DNA from: a bacterium
GTDB taxonomy: Bacteria > Bacteroidota > Bacteroidia > Cytophagales > Cyclobacteriaceae
Direction of reading: 5' to 3'
Length of the DNA: 64,000 nt
Assembly (NCBI GenBank): GCA_024743255.1
Contig: JANSWY010000002.1
Coordinates: 359,740-423,739, forward strand
Made by a program: the position numbers and the translations under genes. Positions 52,870-61,506 of the stretch are shown here, piece by piece (position 1 is the first letter of the stretch; each line of letters starts with the position of its first letter). The notes beneath the pieces were generated by a model, which was not told the DNA's origin, did no database searches, and worked only from the letters and a program-made list of their open reading frames with translations.

Positions 52870-55788
52870 ATGAGAAAGATACTAATCATTCTAATAATCT
52901 TTGCTCCAATTCAATTATTGGCTCAGCAATCATTTGAAATAAGACCTGGAGATTCAATTCATTTTAATCTGCCTGCAGTAGAAGGCGATATTCAATGGCA
53001 GCAATCTTCAGATGAGATTAACTGGAGTGATATTGAGGACGAAAATGACAACTCGCTAAATATTGCTGTTTGGAATTTGCCTCAATACTTCAGAGCTTCT
53101 GTAATCCGGGAAAACTGTGATACTTACTACTCAGAAACAATATCAGCTTCCAGCTCCTACGAACTTTGGAGCAACCCAGCAACCTGGAGCACCAATGAGG
53201 TCCCACAAGCTGGTGAGGTTGTCACGATACCACCTGATAAGAGAATCTTACTTGACATAAATCCTCCGGAACTTGGCGGCCTCACTATAGAAGGTCATCT
53301 GGAATTTGGCCCTACTAATCTTGAACTAACCTCTGAATGGATCATGGTTATGGGTGAATTCAGAATTGGTTATGAGGACAACCTGCACCAACAAAGTGCT
53401 ATCATAACACTGAATGACACTGACACTGAAGAAAGCATCATGAACATGGGAACCCGTGGAATCATGGTGATGGGTGGAGGATCACTGGAATTACACGGTC
53501 AAACTCCAGAAGTTTTGTGGACTAAAATAGATGGCCATATGGAGAACGCGAGTTCTACCTTAAACACCACTACAGAGACGCAATGGAATGCTGAGGATCA
53601 AATTGTCATTGCACCTACAGATTACTATGAAGCCAACAATGGAGCTTCTATCTCTCAGGTCTTCAATATTTCAGAAATCAGTTCAAATCAAATCACGACA
53701 ACCGAGCCCTCAACAGCTCATCGCTGGGGCTTACTACAATATCCTACTCAGGATGGTATGAGCCTCAGCGATAATAATTTACTGGAACCACCTGTAGAAG
53801 ACACTGACACAACTTCAACACCACTGGTTTTAGATGAAAGAGCAGCTGTTGGGTTGCTTACCAGAGGAATCGTGATTCAGGCACCTAATGATGACACATG
53901 GAATAATGACAATTTTGGGGTTCATACTATGATCATGCCTGGTTCTGAAGCTCATGTGGAAGGTGTTCAATTTCTTAGAGCCGGACAATTAGGTAGGTTA
54001 AGAAGGTATGCTTTTCACTGGCATATGCTTAGTTATGCTGGCACAGAAACAATGGATGATGCAACCGGCCAATATTTTAGAAACAATTCTATACAAACAT
54101 CTAAAAACCGTGGAGTAGTGATTCATGGAACTAATGGTGTAACTGTACAGAATAATGTGATTTATGATATACAAGGACATGGTGTCTTTACCGAGGACGC
54201 AGTTGAAAGAAGGAATTTAATTGACAATAATCTGGTACTTCATGTTAGAAACCCAGACTTGCCACTTGATCAGGCCCTTAAGCAGCACGAAGTTGGCACA
54301 AGAGGCTCGTCTGGGTTTTGGTTAAGTAATCCAGATAATACTATCACCAATAATCACGCTGCAGATTGCGGAACTAACGGCTTCTGGTTGGCTTATCCTA
54401 ATCAACCATGGGGAGAGAGCATTGAAGTATTGGCAGAAGATGGCGAATTAATGAACCCTTCAAGAATTCGTTTTGGGACTTTTGAGGGGAACACTGCACA
54501 CTCTAACCGAATGGAAGGAATTATGCTTGATAATGTGGAAATTGACAATCTGGGAAACACTTTTCCTCATCAGTATCAATCTACAACAGATGGTCGGGAT
54601 ATTGCCTGGCCGTATCCTACTCTTCGAAGATTTGCACTGGCCAAACTTAGTCTTTGGAAAAACGGAAGTAATGGAATCTGGGACAGATCTGTTTGGCCCG
54701 ACAACATAGAAATAGTGTCTGCGGATAACTCAGGGAGGTTCTTTGCCGGATCTGGAGCTGATGGTGTGATTGAAAGATGCCTTGTCATCGGAACAAGTTT
54801 AAATCATCTAATGAATGGAACGGACAGACCATTAGAAGCAGATTTTCAAGGTGAATTATCTACATCGGTTCCTACTGCATTTGCTACATATCACAGCACA
54901 TTTGACATCAAGAATAATATTGTCATCAACTTCCCTCTTGGAAGCACTAGAAGTGGTGTTTTTGCTACCGAGGATTATTATATCCGTCCGGTTGAGAAAG
55001 GACAATTTAGAAATACTAATAATCTGATCATGGATAGTCACCCTGGCATGAAACTGGAAGCGCCTTTTAATTATTTCACGTTGGCCTCTGCACTCTGGGA
55101 TCCTAATGGCATTTGGGGGCCAGCTGAAAATTACTTTGTGTATGATGTTCCATTTATGACGCATGGACTAGAAGTGACAACAGTTCAACCAGGACCAGAA
55201 AGTGGAGGAGTTAGTGTTCCTGGACCCTTTTACGGTTTTGAAGGTTTTGTAATGCACGGAGTAGGAACTGAACCACCACAAAACCAACCGTATTTTGATT
55301 TAATGGCAATCTCTGTCAACCGATATGATGACGCCATGGAGTTAGTGGATAACTGGACTGTGGATGCTGCGGAAGCAGGATGGGCATTAAGCCACATGCG
55401 TGATTTTGCAGCTCACCCGTCCGGTATTTATGAATTATCATTTCCAGATGAAGCAAATGGAGCAACAGAATTTCAGGTTAATATCCATAATATGCTTAGC
55501 GAGGAGGATTCTCTAATTGTTGGCATTAATTATGACGGGGCGATTAATCCTGTTGTATTTACACAGGCCTACCAATTCTTTGAGGTCTATGAAGAGGTTG
55601 AAAGTTTAGAAGCCGTTAGAAACTCAACTGGAAAGACCTGGTATCAGGACAGTGATAATGATATGGTCTGGGTAAAACTCAAGGGAGGAATTTGGCAATT
55701 TTGGACCACAGACCCTACGGTTGACGAACCATCTTCAGATGATTTATTATACGAAGAGTTCCAATTGGTCATCAGAGAAGCTGACTAA
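52870..55788 (+). CDS. Secreted G8-domain/parallel beta-helix protein
   Basis: A 972-residue exported protein with a signal peptide (ILIILIIFAPIQLLAQQ). A G8 domain at about 95-215 has the typical PATWSTNEVPQAGEVV, IPPDKRILLD and GGLTIEGHLEFG strand pattern seen in CEMIP/KIAA1199 proteins. A right-handed parallel beta-helix at about 330-620 contains repeated short-turn rungs (NNSIQTSKNRGVVIHG, NNVIYDIQGHGVFTEDA, NNHAADCGTNGFWLA). The C-terminal 250 residues are beta-rich. Family relatives act on hyaluronan or other polysaccharides, so a glycan-binding or lyase role is a guess. There is no sorting domain at its own C-terminus. It may share a transcript with the mini-protein. Confidence 0.85.
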   Translation: MRKILIILIIFAPIQLLAQQSFEIRPGDSIHFNLPAVEGDIQWQQSSDEINWSDIEDENDNSLNIAVWNLPQYFRASVIRENCDTYYSETISASSSYELWSNPATWSTNEVPQAGEVVTIPPDKRILLDINPPELGGLTIEGHLEFGPTNLELTSEWIMVMGEFRIGYEDNLHQQSAIITLNDTDTEESIMNMGTRGIMVMGGGSLELHGQTPEVLWTKIDGHMENASSTLNTTTETQWNAEDQIVIAPTDYYEANNGASISQVFNISEISSNQITTTEPSTAHRWGLLQYPTQDGMSLSDNNLLEPPVEDTDTTSTPLVLDERAAVGLLTRGIVIQAPNDDTWNNDNFGVHTMIMPGSEAHVEGVQFLRAGQLGRLRRYAFHWHMLSYAGTETMDDATGQYFRNNSIQTSKNRGVVIHGTNGVTVQNNVIYDIQGHGVFTEDAVERRNLIDNNLVLHVRNPDLPLDQALKQHEVGTRGSSGFWLSNPDNTITNNHAADCGTNGFWLAYPNQPWGESIEVLAEDGELMNPSRIRFGTFEGNTAHSNRMEGIMLDNVEIDNLGNTFPHQYQSTTDGRDIAWPYPTLRRFALAKLSLWKNGSNGIWDRSVWPDNIEIVSADNSGRFFAGSGADGVIERCLVIGTSLNHLMNGTDRPLEADFQGELSTSVPTAFATYHSTFDIKNNIVINFPLGSTRSGVFATEDYYIRPVEKGQFRNTNNLIMDSHPGMKLEAPFNYFTLASALWDPNGIWGPAENYFVYDVPFMTHGLEVTTVQPGPESGGVSVPGPFYGFEGFVMHGVGTEPPQNQPYFDLMAISVNRYDDAMELVDNWTVDAAEAGWALSHMRDFAAHPSGIYELSFPDEANGATEFQVNIHNMLSEEDSLIVGINYDGAINPVVFTQAYQFFEVYEEVESLEAVRNSTGKTWYQDSDNDMVWVKLKGGIWQFWTTDPTVDEPSSDDLLYEEFQLVIREAD

Positions 55789-57173
55789 ATCTTGAACTGA
55801 GTCCCAATCATATATCCGGGCCAAACTGAAACTGAAGAGGTTTGGCTTGGATTCAAGTACCATTCAAACCCACGGTTCATGTCCTGATGTTTTGAAAAGT
55901 ATCCATTAACCGAAACACCTCCATATACATAAAAACCAAAGATCCTCTGACCTATCCCAGCTTGCAATCTGGTGAGTAGACTCAATGTGCGATCGAATTC
56001 CTTTTCTCTATTCAGATGCATCACCGTAATACCATAGCTCACGAACTTGCTGTGATTTCCTTTAAGAGGTGACATTGATTTCTTGGTTTTTGCCATTGAT
56101 ACCTTCTTATACAGCATATTCCGGTACCCATATCCTATTCCCCATTTGAATTGATTATTAAGAGATTGAGTCGCAAATATCAAAGCGTTTTGTCTGAACT
56201 TTTTAAACTTCTGATTGTGTGGCATTTCCAATTCTGTCTTTGAACAATTGTAGCAACTCCCTGTTGTATACTCGGATTCCATAAGAAACAGTTCGGTTGC
56301 ACTTACTCTTAAATGCCCTCCTTTTGAGCCCAGGTTCAATAATCCAATTGGAGTGGTATATGGTCCATATTCATTAGGTGGAGCTGTTCTGAAGAAGTTT
56401 ATCAAACCGATCTGATATCCTCTTACCTGTTTACCAAAATTGATCAAGCCAATCTGAGTACCATCTACTTTCTTGCTGATATTGATCAGACCAATTTGTA
56501 AACCTCTTGCCTTTGTCTTTTGAATGGAGTGTTTCCCTTTCATCCATGAGGATTTATTGATAGCACCTAGTTGAAGGCCATTAAGCAACCCTTTGGTGTG
56601 ATTTAACAAAAGAGATATCTGACCACCGTTAACTCCGTCTAAACCAATATTATAAAGTCCTGCAACTTGCATACCAATATAAGACTCTCCAGTCATGTTG
56701 GCCAGTCCAGCAAAATGAAAACCCTCTCCACTCCCATTGTTGATATTCATCCCACCAGTCAGTACTATCCCAGAACTCTTATCCCGGCTGTAATTGAGTA
56801 AACCGGCTAATCTAATCCCGATAAAATCAGAAGTGAAACCATCTAGTTTCTGTTGCCTTTCCTGGGCGCTGGTAAGGTTTTGATAGGTACTTGTCCCTAC
56901 TATATTGGCTAGTCCAGCAATTTGAATTCCTGAGCTATTCTGAAGTGATACATTGGTAAAGCCACCTAACTCAAACCAGCTATTTCCTGCAGACAATCCG
57001 CTAAATATATTAATGGACACTTTGTTAAAATACCATCCACTATATATCCCATTACTGCCAATACCAGGGAAAAGTGAAATCTGAAAATCTTTCTTTTGAT
57101 AGCGACGATTGGTAGTCTGTGCATTTAACAGCATAGGAAGCAACACCAAAAGCATTAGCATGACCTTTTTCAT
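55785..57173 (-). CDS. LA_2272-type surface repeat protein
   Basis: A 462-residue exported protein with a signal peptide (VMLMLLVLLPMLLNAQ). The middle contains repeated GIQ(I/V)AGLANI and QIGLIN(I/F)-type units, for example GIQIAGLANIVG, GMQVAGLYNIG, GLQIGLINISKKVDG, TQIGLINFGKQVRG. This is the LA_2272 family pattern known from Leptospira and Bacteroidota. The repeats of about 20 residues suggest a beta-solenoid or barrel near the outer membrane. The N-terminal FPGIGSNGIYSGWYFNKVSI and C-terminal strands support an outer-membrane location. The function is unknown. Its stop overlaps the convergent G8 gene by four bases, and a palindrome sits directly before its ATG. Confidence 0.8.
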   Translation of the reverse strand: MKKVMLMLLVLLPMLLNAQTTNRRYQKKDFQISLFPGIGSNGIYSGWYFNKVSINIFSGLSAGNSWFELGGFTNVSLQNSSGIQIAGLANIVGTSTYQNLTSAQERQQKLDGFTSDFIGIRLAGLLNYSRDKSSGIVLTGGMNINNGSGEGFHFAGLANMTGESYIGMQVAGLYNIGLDGVNGGQISLLLNHTKGLLNGLQLGAINKSSWMKGKHSIQKTKARGLQIGLINISKKVDGTQIGLINFGKQVRGYQIGLINFFRTAPPNEYGPYTTPIGLLNLGSKGGHLRVSATELFLMESEYTTGSCYNCSKTELEMPHNQKFKKFRQNALIFATQSLNNQFKWGIGYGYRNMLYKKVSMAKTKKSMSPLKGNHSKFVSYGITVMHLNREKEFDRTLSLLTRLQAGIGQRIFGFYVYGGVSVNGYFSKHQDMNRGFEWYLNPSQTSSVSVWPGYMIGTQFKI

Positions 57174-57174
57174 A

Positions 57175-57204
57175 ACACAATTTTGAGGACCTCTTTAATT
57201 GTGT
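57175..57204 (-). promoter_or_regulatory. Nested palindrome one base upstream of the LA_2272-type gene's start
   Basis: Outer arms ACACAATT (57175-57182) and AATTGTGT (57197-57204) are perfect, with an inner GAGGACCTC palindrome. On the mRNA this is a hairpin ending just before the AUG (57173), so it can act as an operator or as a stem controlling ribosome access. Confidence 0.5.
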
Positions 57205-57263
57205 AGACAGGAAATTAGGCGTTGTATTACAGGTCTGGTTCAGACTTTTAGGTGTGACTGTTT

Positions 57264-57291
57264 GGTTGTCAGTTGACGGTTGTCGGTTCGA
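57264..57291. repeat. Heptameric tandem repeat, four units
   Basis: GGTTGTC AGTTGAC GGTTGTC GGTTCGA, imperfect but with a strict 7-base period. It sits just before the end of the lipoprotein gene at 57307. Confidence 0.65.
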
Positions 57292-57306
57292 AAGTTTTTT
57301 TTGTTA

Positions 57307-57774
57307 TTACTGATTCTCAGCAGCCTTGGCCAATGGATAAGCCTTACCAGCCATTTCAGGAGGTTCCAACTCATAAAGGAAAGCGCTGTAGCCTTCATCT
57401 ATCCTGTCACTCACCCAGGTTCTTAGTTGTACAACCATGGCTGTTTCAGTGGAATCTGCAGCTGATGATTCAAATGAATCAAGTTGCTCCAGCATATCAG
57501 TATCTGTAAGAGCTGAAAGAATTGGTACTCCGTCTGCCATCATAAAGTTCTTCTCTGCATCATATTCAACGAATATCAGGCTCGGGTAACTTTCATCTGG
57601 CTCATCATCTTCTGTTTGTCCTGCGTATATAACAAATGCAGTTCTCTCATCCCATGGGAAGTCTGGTTTCGTGGATTCTGATTGAACTTCTTCGGTGGAT
57701 TGATTATTGGTATTGGTTCCACCAGAGCAGCTAAACAAAAACACGGGTATAGTGAACAGAAGTAAATATTTCAT
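57307..57774 (-). CDS. Predicted lipoprotein of unknown function
   Basis: A 155-residue protein with a lipobox at Cys16 (LLLFTIPVFLFSC, then SGG), so it should be lipid-anchored. The 30-residue tether (TNTNNQSTEEVQSESTKPD) is Asn/Ser/Glu-rich. The folded part is acidic with DDEPDESYPSLIFVEYD, FMMADGVPIL and DRIDEGYSAFLYELEPP. No family recognised. It is a short gene between the LA_2272-type gene and a GNAT gene, on the same strand. Confidence 0.65.
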   Translation of the reverse strand: MKYLLLFTIPVFLFSCSGGTNTNNQSTEEVQSESTKPDFPWDERTAFVIYAGQTEDDEPDESYPSLIFVEYDAEKNFMMADGVPILSALTDTDMLEQLDSFESSAADSTETAMVVQLRTWVSDRIDEGYSAFLYELEPPEMAGKAYPLAKAAENQ

Positions 57775-57811
57775 TGGATTGCTAGTTTGAGCTAAAGTTA
57801 GCTATTGAAGA

Positions 57812-58255
57812 TCAAATATCCATCTCCAATTGATACAGATCGAACCCTTTAGCCCAAAAGTCCTTTTCAGTCTTTATTAATTGGAATCCCGACTTCTCAT
57901 AAAACTTGTAAACAACCTGTGTTGTACGCACAACAATCTTATTGATGCCACCATGTTTTTTAATGCATGCTATTCTGTGAGCTACCAATTTGCTTCCTAC
58001 TCCTTTCCCCTGGTGATCAGGATGAATGGCATCCCAGGAGATTCTGGCTATTGATTCTTCAAGAAAATAATTAATACCTCCACATCCAATAATCGTATCC
58101 CCCTCTTCTACCACATAGTATTCTTCACGATGCACATCAAGGTACTCTTTGTAGTCATCTATTTCAGAAGGATCAAAGTAGTCTGGGACATTTAGTTCAA
58201 TTAGCTCTATTAGTAATGGCTTATGGGAGTCTTGATAAGGGACAATCTGTTGCAT
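57812..58255 (-). CDS. GNAT-family N-acetyltransferase
   Basis: A 147-residue protein with the GNAT fold. The acetyl-CoA pyrophosphate loop is HQGKGVGSKLVAHRI (Q/RxxGxG/A) near residue 82, preceded by ISWDAIHPD and followed by KFYEKSGFQLI. It would transfer an acetyl group to an amine of a small molecule or protein. The gene starts 23 bases after the STN-protein stop. The substrate is unknown. Confidence 0.9.
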   Translation of the reverse strand: MQQIVPYQDSHKPLLIELIELNVPDYFDPSEIDDYKEYLDVHREEYYVVEEGDTIIGCGGINYFLEESIARISWDAIHPDHQGKGVGSKLVAHRIACIKKHGGINKIVVRTTQVVYKFYEKSGFQLIKTEKDFWAKGFDLYQLEMDI

Positions 58256-58278
58256 GCTTGAAATCTAATCAAACAGTT

Positions 58279-59724
58279 TCAATTATTTCTAAACTGACTT
58301 TCAAGCTTTTTCTCTTTTTCTAATTCCAATATCTGTTCACCACTCAAGATATTGACGTAATTGTATCTGGAAGATTGCCACAATTCAGGATCGTATTTTC
58401 CTGCTTGAGAATAGATGCTTTTGCTGGGGTCCATTTTACTTTTCTTCGAAGGTTTAAATCGGGTAGATCGAATTGATTCTATTTTTAGTTCTCTTTGGAT
58501 GTCTAATTCGAACAGTATGGATTTGGTCTTTGAGCTTACAATATGCGCAGAGCCCCCACTTCCAGCTTTCGATAGATAAACCTTACCATCCAAAGACTCA
58601 AATTCATAAAAAGTATATTCGTCTTTTAGTTTAAACAGAAGCTTGTTTTTATTGACCAGTTTGAATTGATTTTCAAGGTAATGACCTGGTTTAGCAAATG
58701 ATTCCTTTTCGAACCTAAGAATGGAAAAGGAAGATATATCGATGTAATAAGTGTCTCTATATACCACACCCATCTTGTCTTCCTTGAAAGAAACCTTATA
58801 AACTGGCTGTCCATCAAGACTAACAATTCCCTCTGTCTCATAAGCCTCACTCACAATCCTATCAGGAAGTTCATCCGACTTGTACTTGACTTTATTCCAC
58901 CGCAATACAGCTTCCAGGGAATTGAAATTCTCAATGTTGCCAAATATATGAGGGTGAATATAATTATTGCTTTTCCTAACATTTCGGATAAATACCTCTT
59001 CTTTCATGTCAGCCTGATCAGCAGAATTGGAATCATATCCTTTATCATAAATATCTACAAGGGACTCAACAAACAATGCAGTTTTACCATCTTCTTCAAG
59101 TACTTCAGAATAAACCCCTGATAACAAGAGCGGTTTGTGATGATAAGTCTGATTCAGTTTTGTAAGAGCTTTAATTAGAATCTGCGTACCGGTAAGATTA
59201 CCATTGATAGAAATAAGCTCATCCGTATAATTTAGTTTATGTTCATTCTTTTTATACTTGATGGCTCTCCTTTCTTCAACCTGATTAGCCAACTCCTCCT
59301 GGAATGTCTTAATGTCAATACTATTGGTTGGCTCAACCTTTCGAATTGTGTCCTTCGATATTTCTTGTTGATCTGGAATTGGTTGTTTTGTTGCAACTAC
59401 TTCCTTTGGCTTTTTTGGCTGAAGAGAAGATCGCCGGAGGACTATTTGGTCACCTATCCTCATATATTCCAGTTGACATTGTTCTGATATCAATTTCAAC
59501 AAATGATCCAGTTCGTAGTTATCATCTTCAACCAATACCAATTTCTGCAGATCTGTCTGATCCAGACTATGAGATATTTTGGCAATCCCTGATGATTCTA
59601 AAGTGGCAATCACCTCGGAAAGGGCTATTAGATTAGCGTCTTTTAATGATTGATTATCAGCGCTTTGTGAAAATCCATTAAAAGTAATAGATATAAGAAT
59701 GATATATTGAACGAACCTAAGCAA
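58279..59724 (-). CDS. STN-domain protein, third gene of the ECF/FecR operon
   Basis: A 481-residue exported protein starting at TTG (no ATG fits) with a signal peptide (YIILISITFNGFSQS). Residues about 35-100 form a secretin/TonB short N-terminal (STN)-like domain (ALSEVIATLESSGIAKISH, LDHLLKLISEQCQLEYMRI). After a Lys/Pro/Glu linker comes a large domain with beta strands (YRDTYYIDISSFSILRFEK, YLENQFKLVNKNKLLFKL) that I cannot name. It has no TonB-dependent receptor barrel, unlike the usual third gene of such units. It starts three bases after the FecR stop and so is coupled to the ECF/FecR pair. It may pass a signal to FecR. Confidence 0.7.
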   Translation of the reverse strand: MLRFVQYIILISITFNGFSQSADNQSLKDANLIALSEVIATLESSGIAKISHSLDQTDLQKLVLVEDDNYELDHLLKLISEQCQLEYMRIGDQIVLRRSSLQPKKPKEVVATKQPIPDQQEISKDTIRKVEPTNSIDIKTFQEELANQVEERRAIKYKKNEHKLNYTDELISINGNLTGTQILIKALTKLNQTYHHKPLLLSGVYSEVLEEDGKTALFVESLVDIYDKGYDSNSADQADMKEEVFIRNVRKSNNYIHPHIFGNIENFNSLEAVLRWNKVKYKSDELPDRIVSEAYETEGIVSLDGQPVYKVSFKEDKMGVVYRDTYYIDISSFSILRFEKESFAKPGHYLENQFKLVNKNKLLFKLKDEYTFYEFESLDGKVYLSKAGSGGSAHIVSSKTKSILFELDIQRELKIESIRSTRFKPSKKSKMDPSKSIYSQAGKYDPELWQSSRYNYVNILSGEQILELEKEKKLESQFRNN

Positions 59725-59727
59725 TAT

Positions 59728-60729
59728 TTACAATGGTATTTGACATCCTTTACCAATTAATTCATATGAGTTTTGAGTTTTATTGACCTTGAGGTTCAGG
59801 CTGAATGCTAATACCTGAATAATATTTTCGATACTTTCATTTTCAAAATTTCCGGTGAAAGGACAAGTTAGAATATCGGAGTTCCCAACCTCAACATTAC
59901 ATCCATATGCTATCTGCAAATCTTCAATTACCTGAGAAACAGATGCGCTATTAAACTGCAATGATCCCGTTTGCCAGAATAAATTATTTCTATCTTCTGC
60001 CTCTACTTTGGTTATAACATTATCTTTCTTAGAATAAGAAGCCATCTGATCTGCAATCAGGAATACCTGTTCCTGTAACTTATTATCATGAGATGCAAAG
60101 GACACTTTTCCGTGTGTAACAGTAATGACTATATCATTCTCAATATCTCTATTCCTAATGTTAAATGATGTACCCAAAACAGTAGTTGTAGAATTCCCAG
60201 ATTCCACGATAAATGGTTTTGATTCATCTCTGAACACCTCAAAATAAGCCTCACCATTCAGCTTCAATTTTCTATCAATAGAATTGAAATCTTCACTGTA
60301 GCTTAGACTTGAGTTATTATTCAAGTACACTGTGGTACCATCAGGCAATACAACCTCTCGATTTGAATCCTGAGTAGACTCTGAAATAGTTTTCAACCCA
60401 GGCTCTGGCCAATTCAACCAGGTGATTCCTAAGATAAAAATTAATGAAGCTGCAATTCCAACTACTATCCGCAAAGGATGCATTTTGCGCACTTTAGCTG
60501 AAGAAGCTTGTTCCTTCTCTAGAATTTTCAATTCCAGAGCATCCTCAAAATTTGAAGAGAGCTCCTTTTTGCTATTATTATCAAATAACTCAAAAAGGAG
60601 CTTTTCCTCGTCCAGGTTATTTCCGTAATGCTCTTCTTCCAATAACAATCGCAACTCTCCTTCCTCTGCCGCGGAAGTCATTCCCTTGTAATACTTGTCG
60701 ATCAGTTGCTGGGTCTTCTGGCTTCTCAT
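59728..60729 (-). CDS. FecR-family anti-sigma factor
   Basis: A 333-residue anti-sigma/signal-transfer protein. The cytoplasmic N-terminus at about 1-85 (LIDKYYKGMTSAAEEGELRLL) is followed by a membrane helix near 88-105 (IVVGIAASLIFILGITWL). The FecR domain at about 120-215 has REVVLPDGTTVYLNNNSSL, LNGEAYFEV and TSFNIRNRD. A DUF4974/STN-type C-terminal domain covers about 255-330 (VSQVIEDLQIAYGCNVEV). It would hold and activate the sigma factor encoded just upstream; the genes overlap by four bases (ATGA type). The outer partner is presumably the STN protein downstream. Confidence 0.92.
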   Translation of the reverse strand: MRSQKTQQLIDKYYKGMTSAAEEGELRLLLEEEHYGNNLDEEKLLFELFDNNSKKELSSNFEDALELKILEKEQASSAKVRKMHPLRIVVGIAASLIFILGITWLNWPEPGLKTISESTQDSNREVVLPDGTTVYLNNNSSLSYSEDFNSIDRKLKLNGEAYFEVFRDESKPFIVESGNSTTTVLGTSFNIRNRDIENDIVITVTHGKVSFASHDNKLQEQVFLIADQMASYSKKDNVITKVEAEDRNNLFWQTGSLQFNSASVSQVIEDLQIAYGCNVEVGNSDILTCPFTGNFENESIENIIQVLAFSLNLKVNKTQNSYELIGKGCQIPL

Positions 60730-61223
60730 GATACTCTTAATGTTTTTTGATAGGCCTCTTTAACACTTTTTCTGGCTCTGCATAATATCACTCTTACATG
60801 ATTTTCTGTTTCACCCAATAGCTCTGCTATTTCATTGGTTTCTAGCTGCTCAACTCCCTTTAGTTGCATAACGATTTTTTGTTGTTCCGGTAGAGCATCA
60901 ATGATTTGTTGGAGTATTCCCAACTCTTCTCTATGTTCCAATTTTTTTTCATCACATTGAGTATTCAACCATTCCATTGGATACTCCTGAAATTCCAATT
61001 TCTTTTTGCTAATCAAATTCAGACACATGTTTTTGGTCATAGTTACCAGTAAAGCTTCTATACTTCTGTATTTGGAAAGGGAGTCTCTGATGTCCCATAA
61101 TTTGAGAAATACCTCTTGTACCAAATCTTCAGCATCTTCAGCATTGTGAAGCATCCAATTCGCAATTCTAAACAGCCTGTTCTTGTGATCGGCCACTAAC
61201 GATTTAAACTCTGTGATGTGCAT
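60726..61223 (-). CDS. ECF-type RNA polymerase sigma factor
   Basis: A 165-residue sigma factor. Region 2 is AEDLVQEVFLKLWDIRDSL at about 30-50. Region 4 is LPEQQKIVMQLKGVEQLETN followed by EIAELLGETENHVRVILCRA at about 115-150. It directs polymerase to promoters of its regulon, and FecR, encoded next to it, controls its activity. It is the first gene of the ECF-FecR-STN operon. Target promoters cannot be identified here. Confidence 0.92.
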   Translation of the reverse strand: MHITEFKSLVADHKNRLFRIANWMLHNAEDAEDLVQEVFLKLWDIRDSLSKYRSIEALLVTMTKNMCLNLISKKKLEFQEYPMEWLNTQCDEKKLEHREELGILQQIIDALPEQQKIVMQLKGVEQLETNEIAELLGETENHVRVILCRARKSVKEAYQKTLRVS

Positions 61224-61304
61224 TTATATCAAGAGACAAGATAAATGAGCAAGCATTACAGAAAAGTTAGAAAATTTTTAGCTTTTTAGCTATTGGTAGT
61301 GTTG

Positions 61305-61332
61305 CGGGATACGGGATTCGGGTTACGGGTTC
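61305..61332. repeat. Heptameric tandem repeat, CGGGATA-like
   Basis: CGGGATA CGGGATT CGGGTTA CGGGTTC, four imperfect units in the 283-base gap between the ECF and GldJ-like genes. Confidence 0.7.
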
Positions 61333-61343
61333 CTCCATCGTCG

Positions 61344-61385
61344 GAGTTTTGAGTTTTGAGTTTTGAGTTTTGAGTTTTGAGTTTT
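61344..61385. repeat. Heptameric tandem repeat (GAGTTTT)6
   Basis: Six perfect copies of GAGTTTT, right after the CGGGATA-like array, with no coding frame on either strand. Confidence 0.95.
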
Positions 61386-61447
61386 GAAGCAAAATGGACT
61401 TGATTATCAAAGGTTTTAGGATTTAGATATTAGTTTTTAGAGTTTTT

Positions 61448-61494
61448 GTCTTTTGTCTTTTGTCTTTTGTCTTTTGTCTTTTGTCTTTTGTCTT
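61448..61494. repeat. Heptameric tandem repeat (GTCTTTT)6 plus a partial unit
   Basis: Six perfect copies of GTCTTTT and a final GTCTT, ending 13 bases before the stop of the GldJ-like gene. The same unit occurs once in the array at 16873-16948. Confidence 0.95.
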
Positions 61495-61506
61495 AATACG
61501 AGATTA

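Noticed and set aside
61344..61494. CRISPR array or coding repeats
   Set aside because: Units are 7 bases without spacers and lie outside any plausible frame; no cas genes are present.
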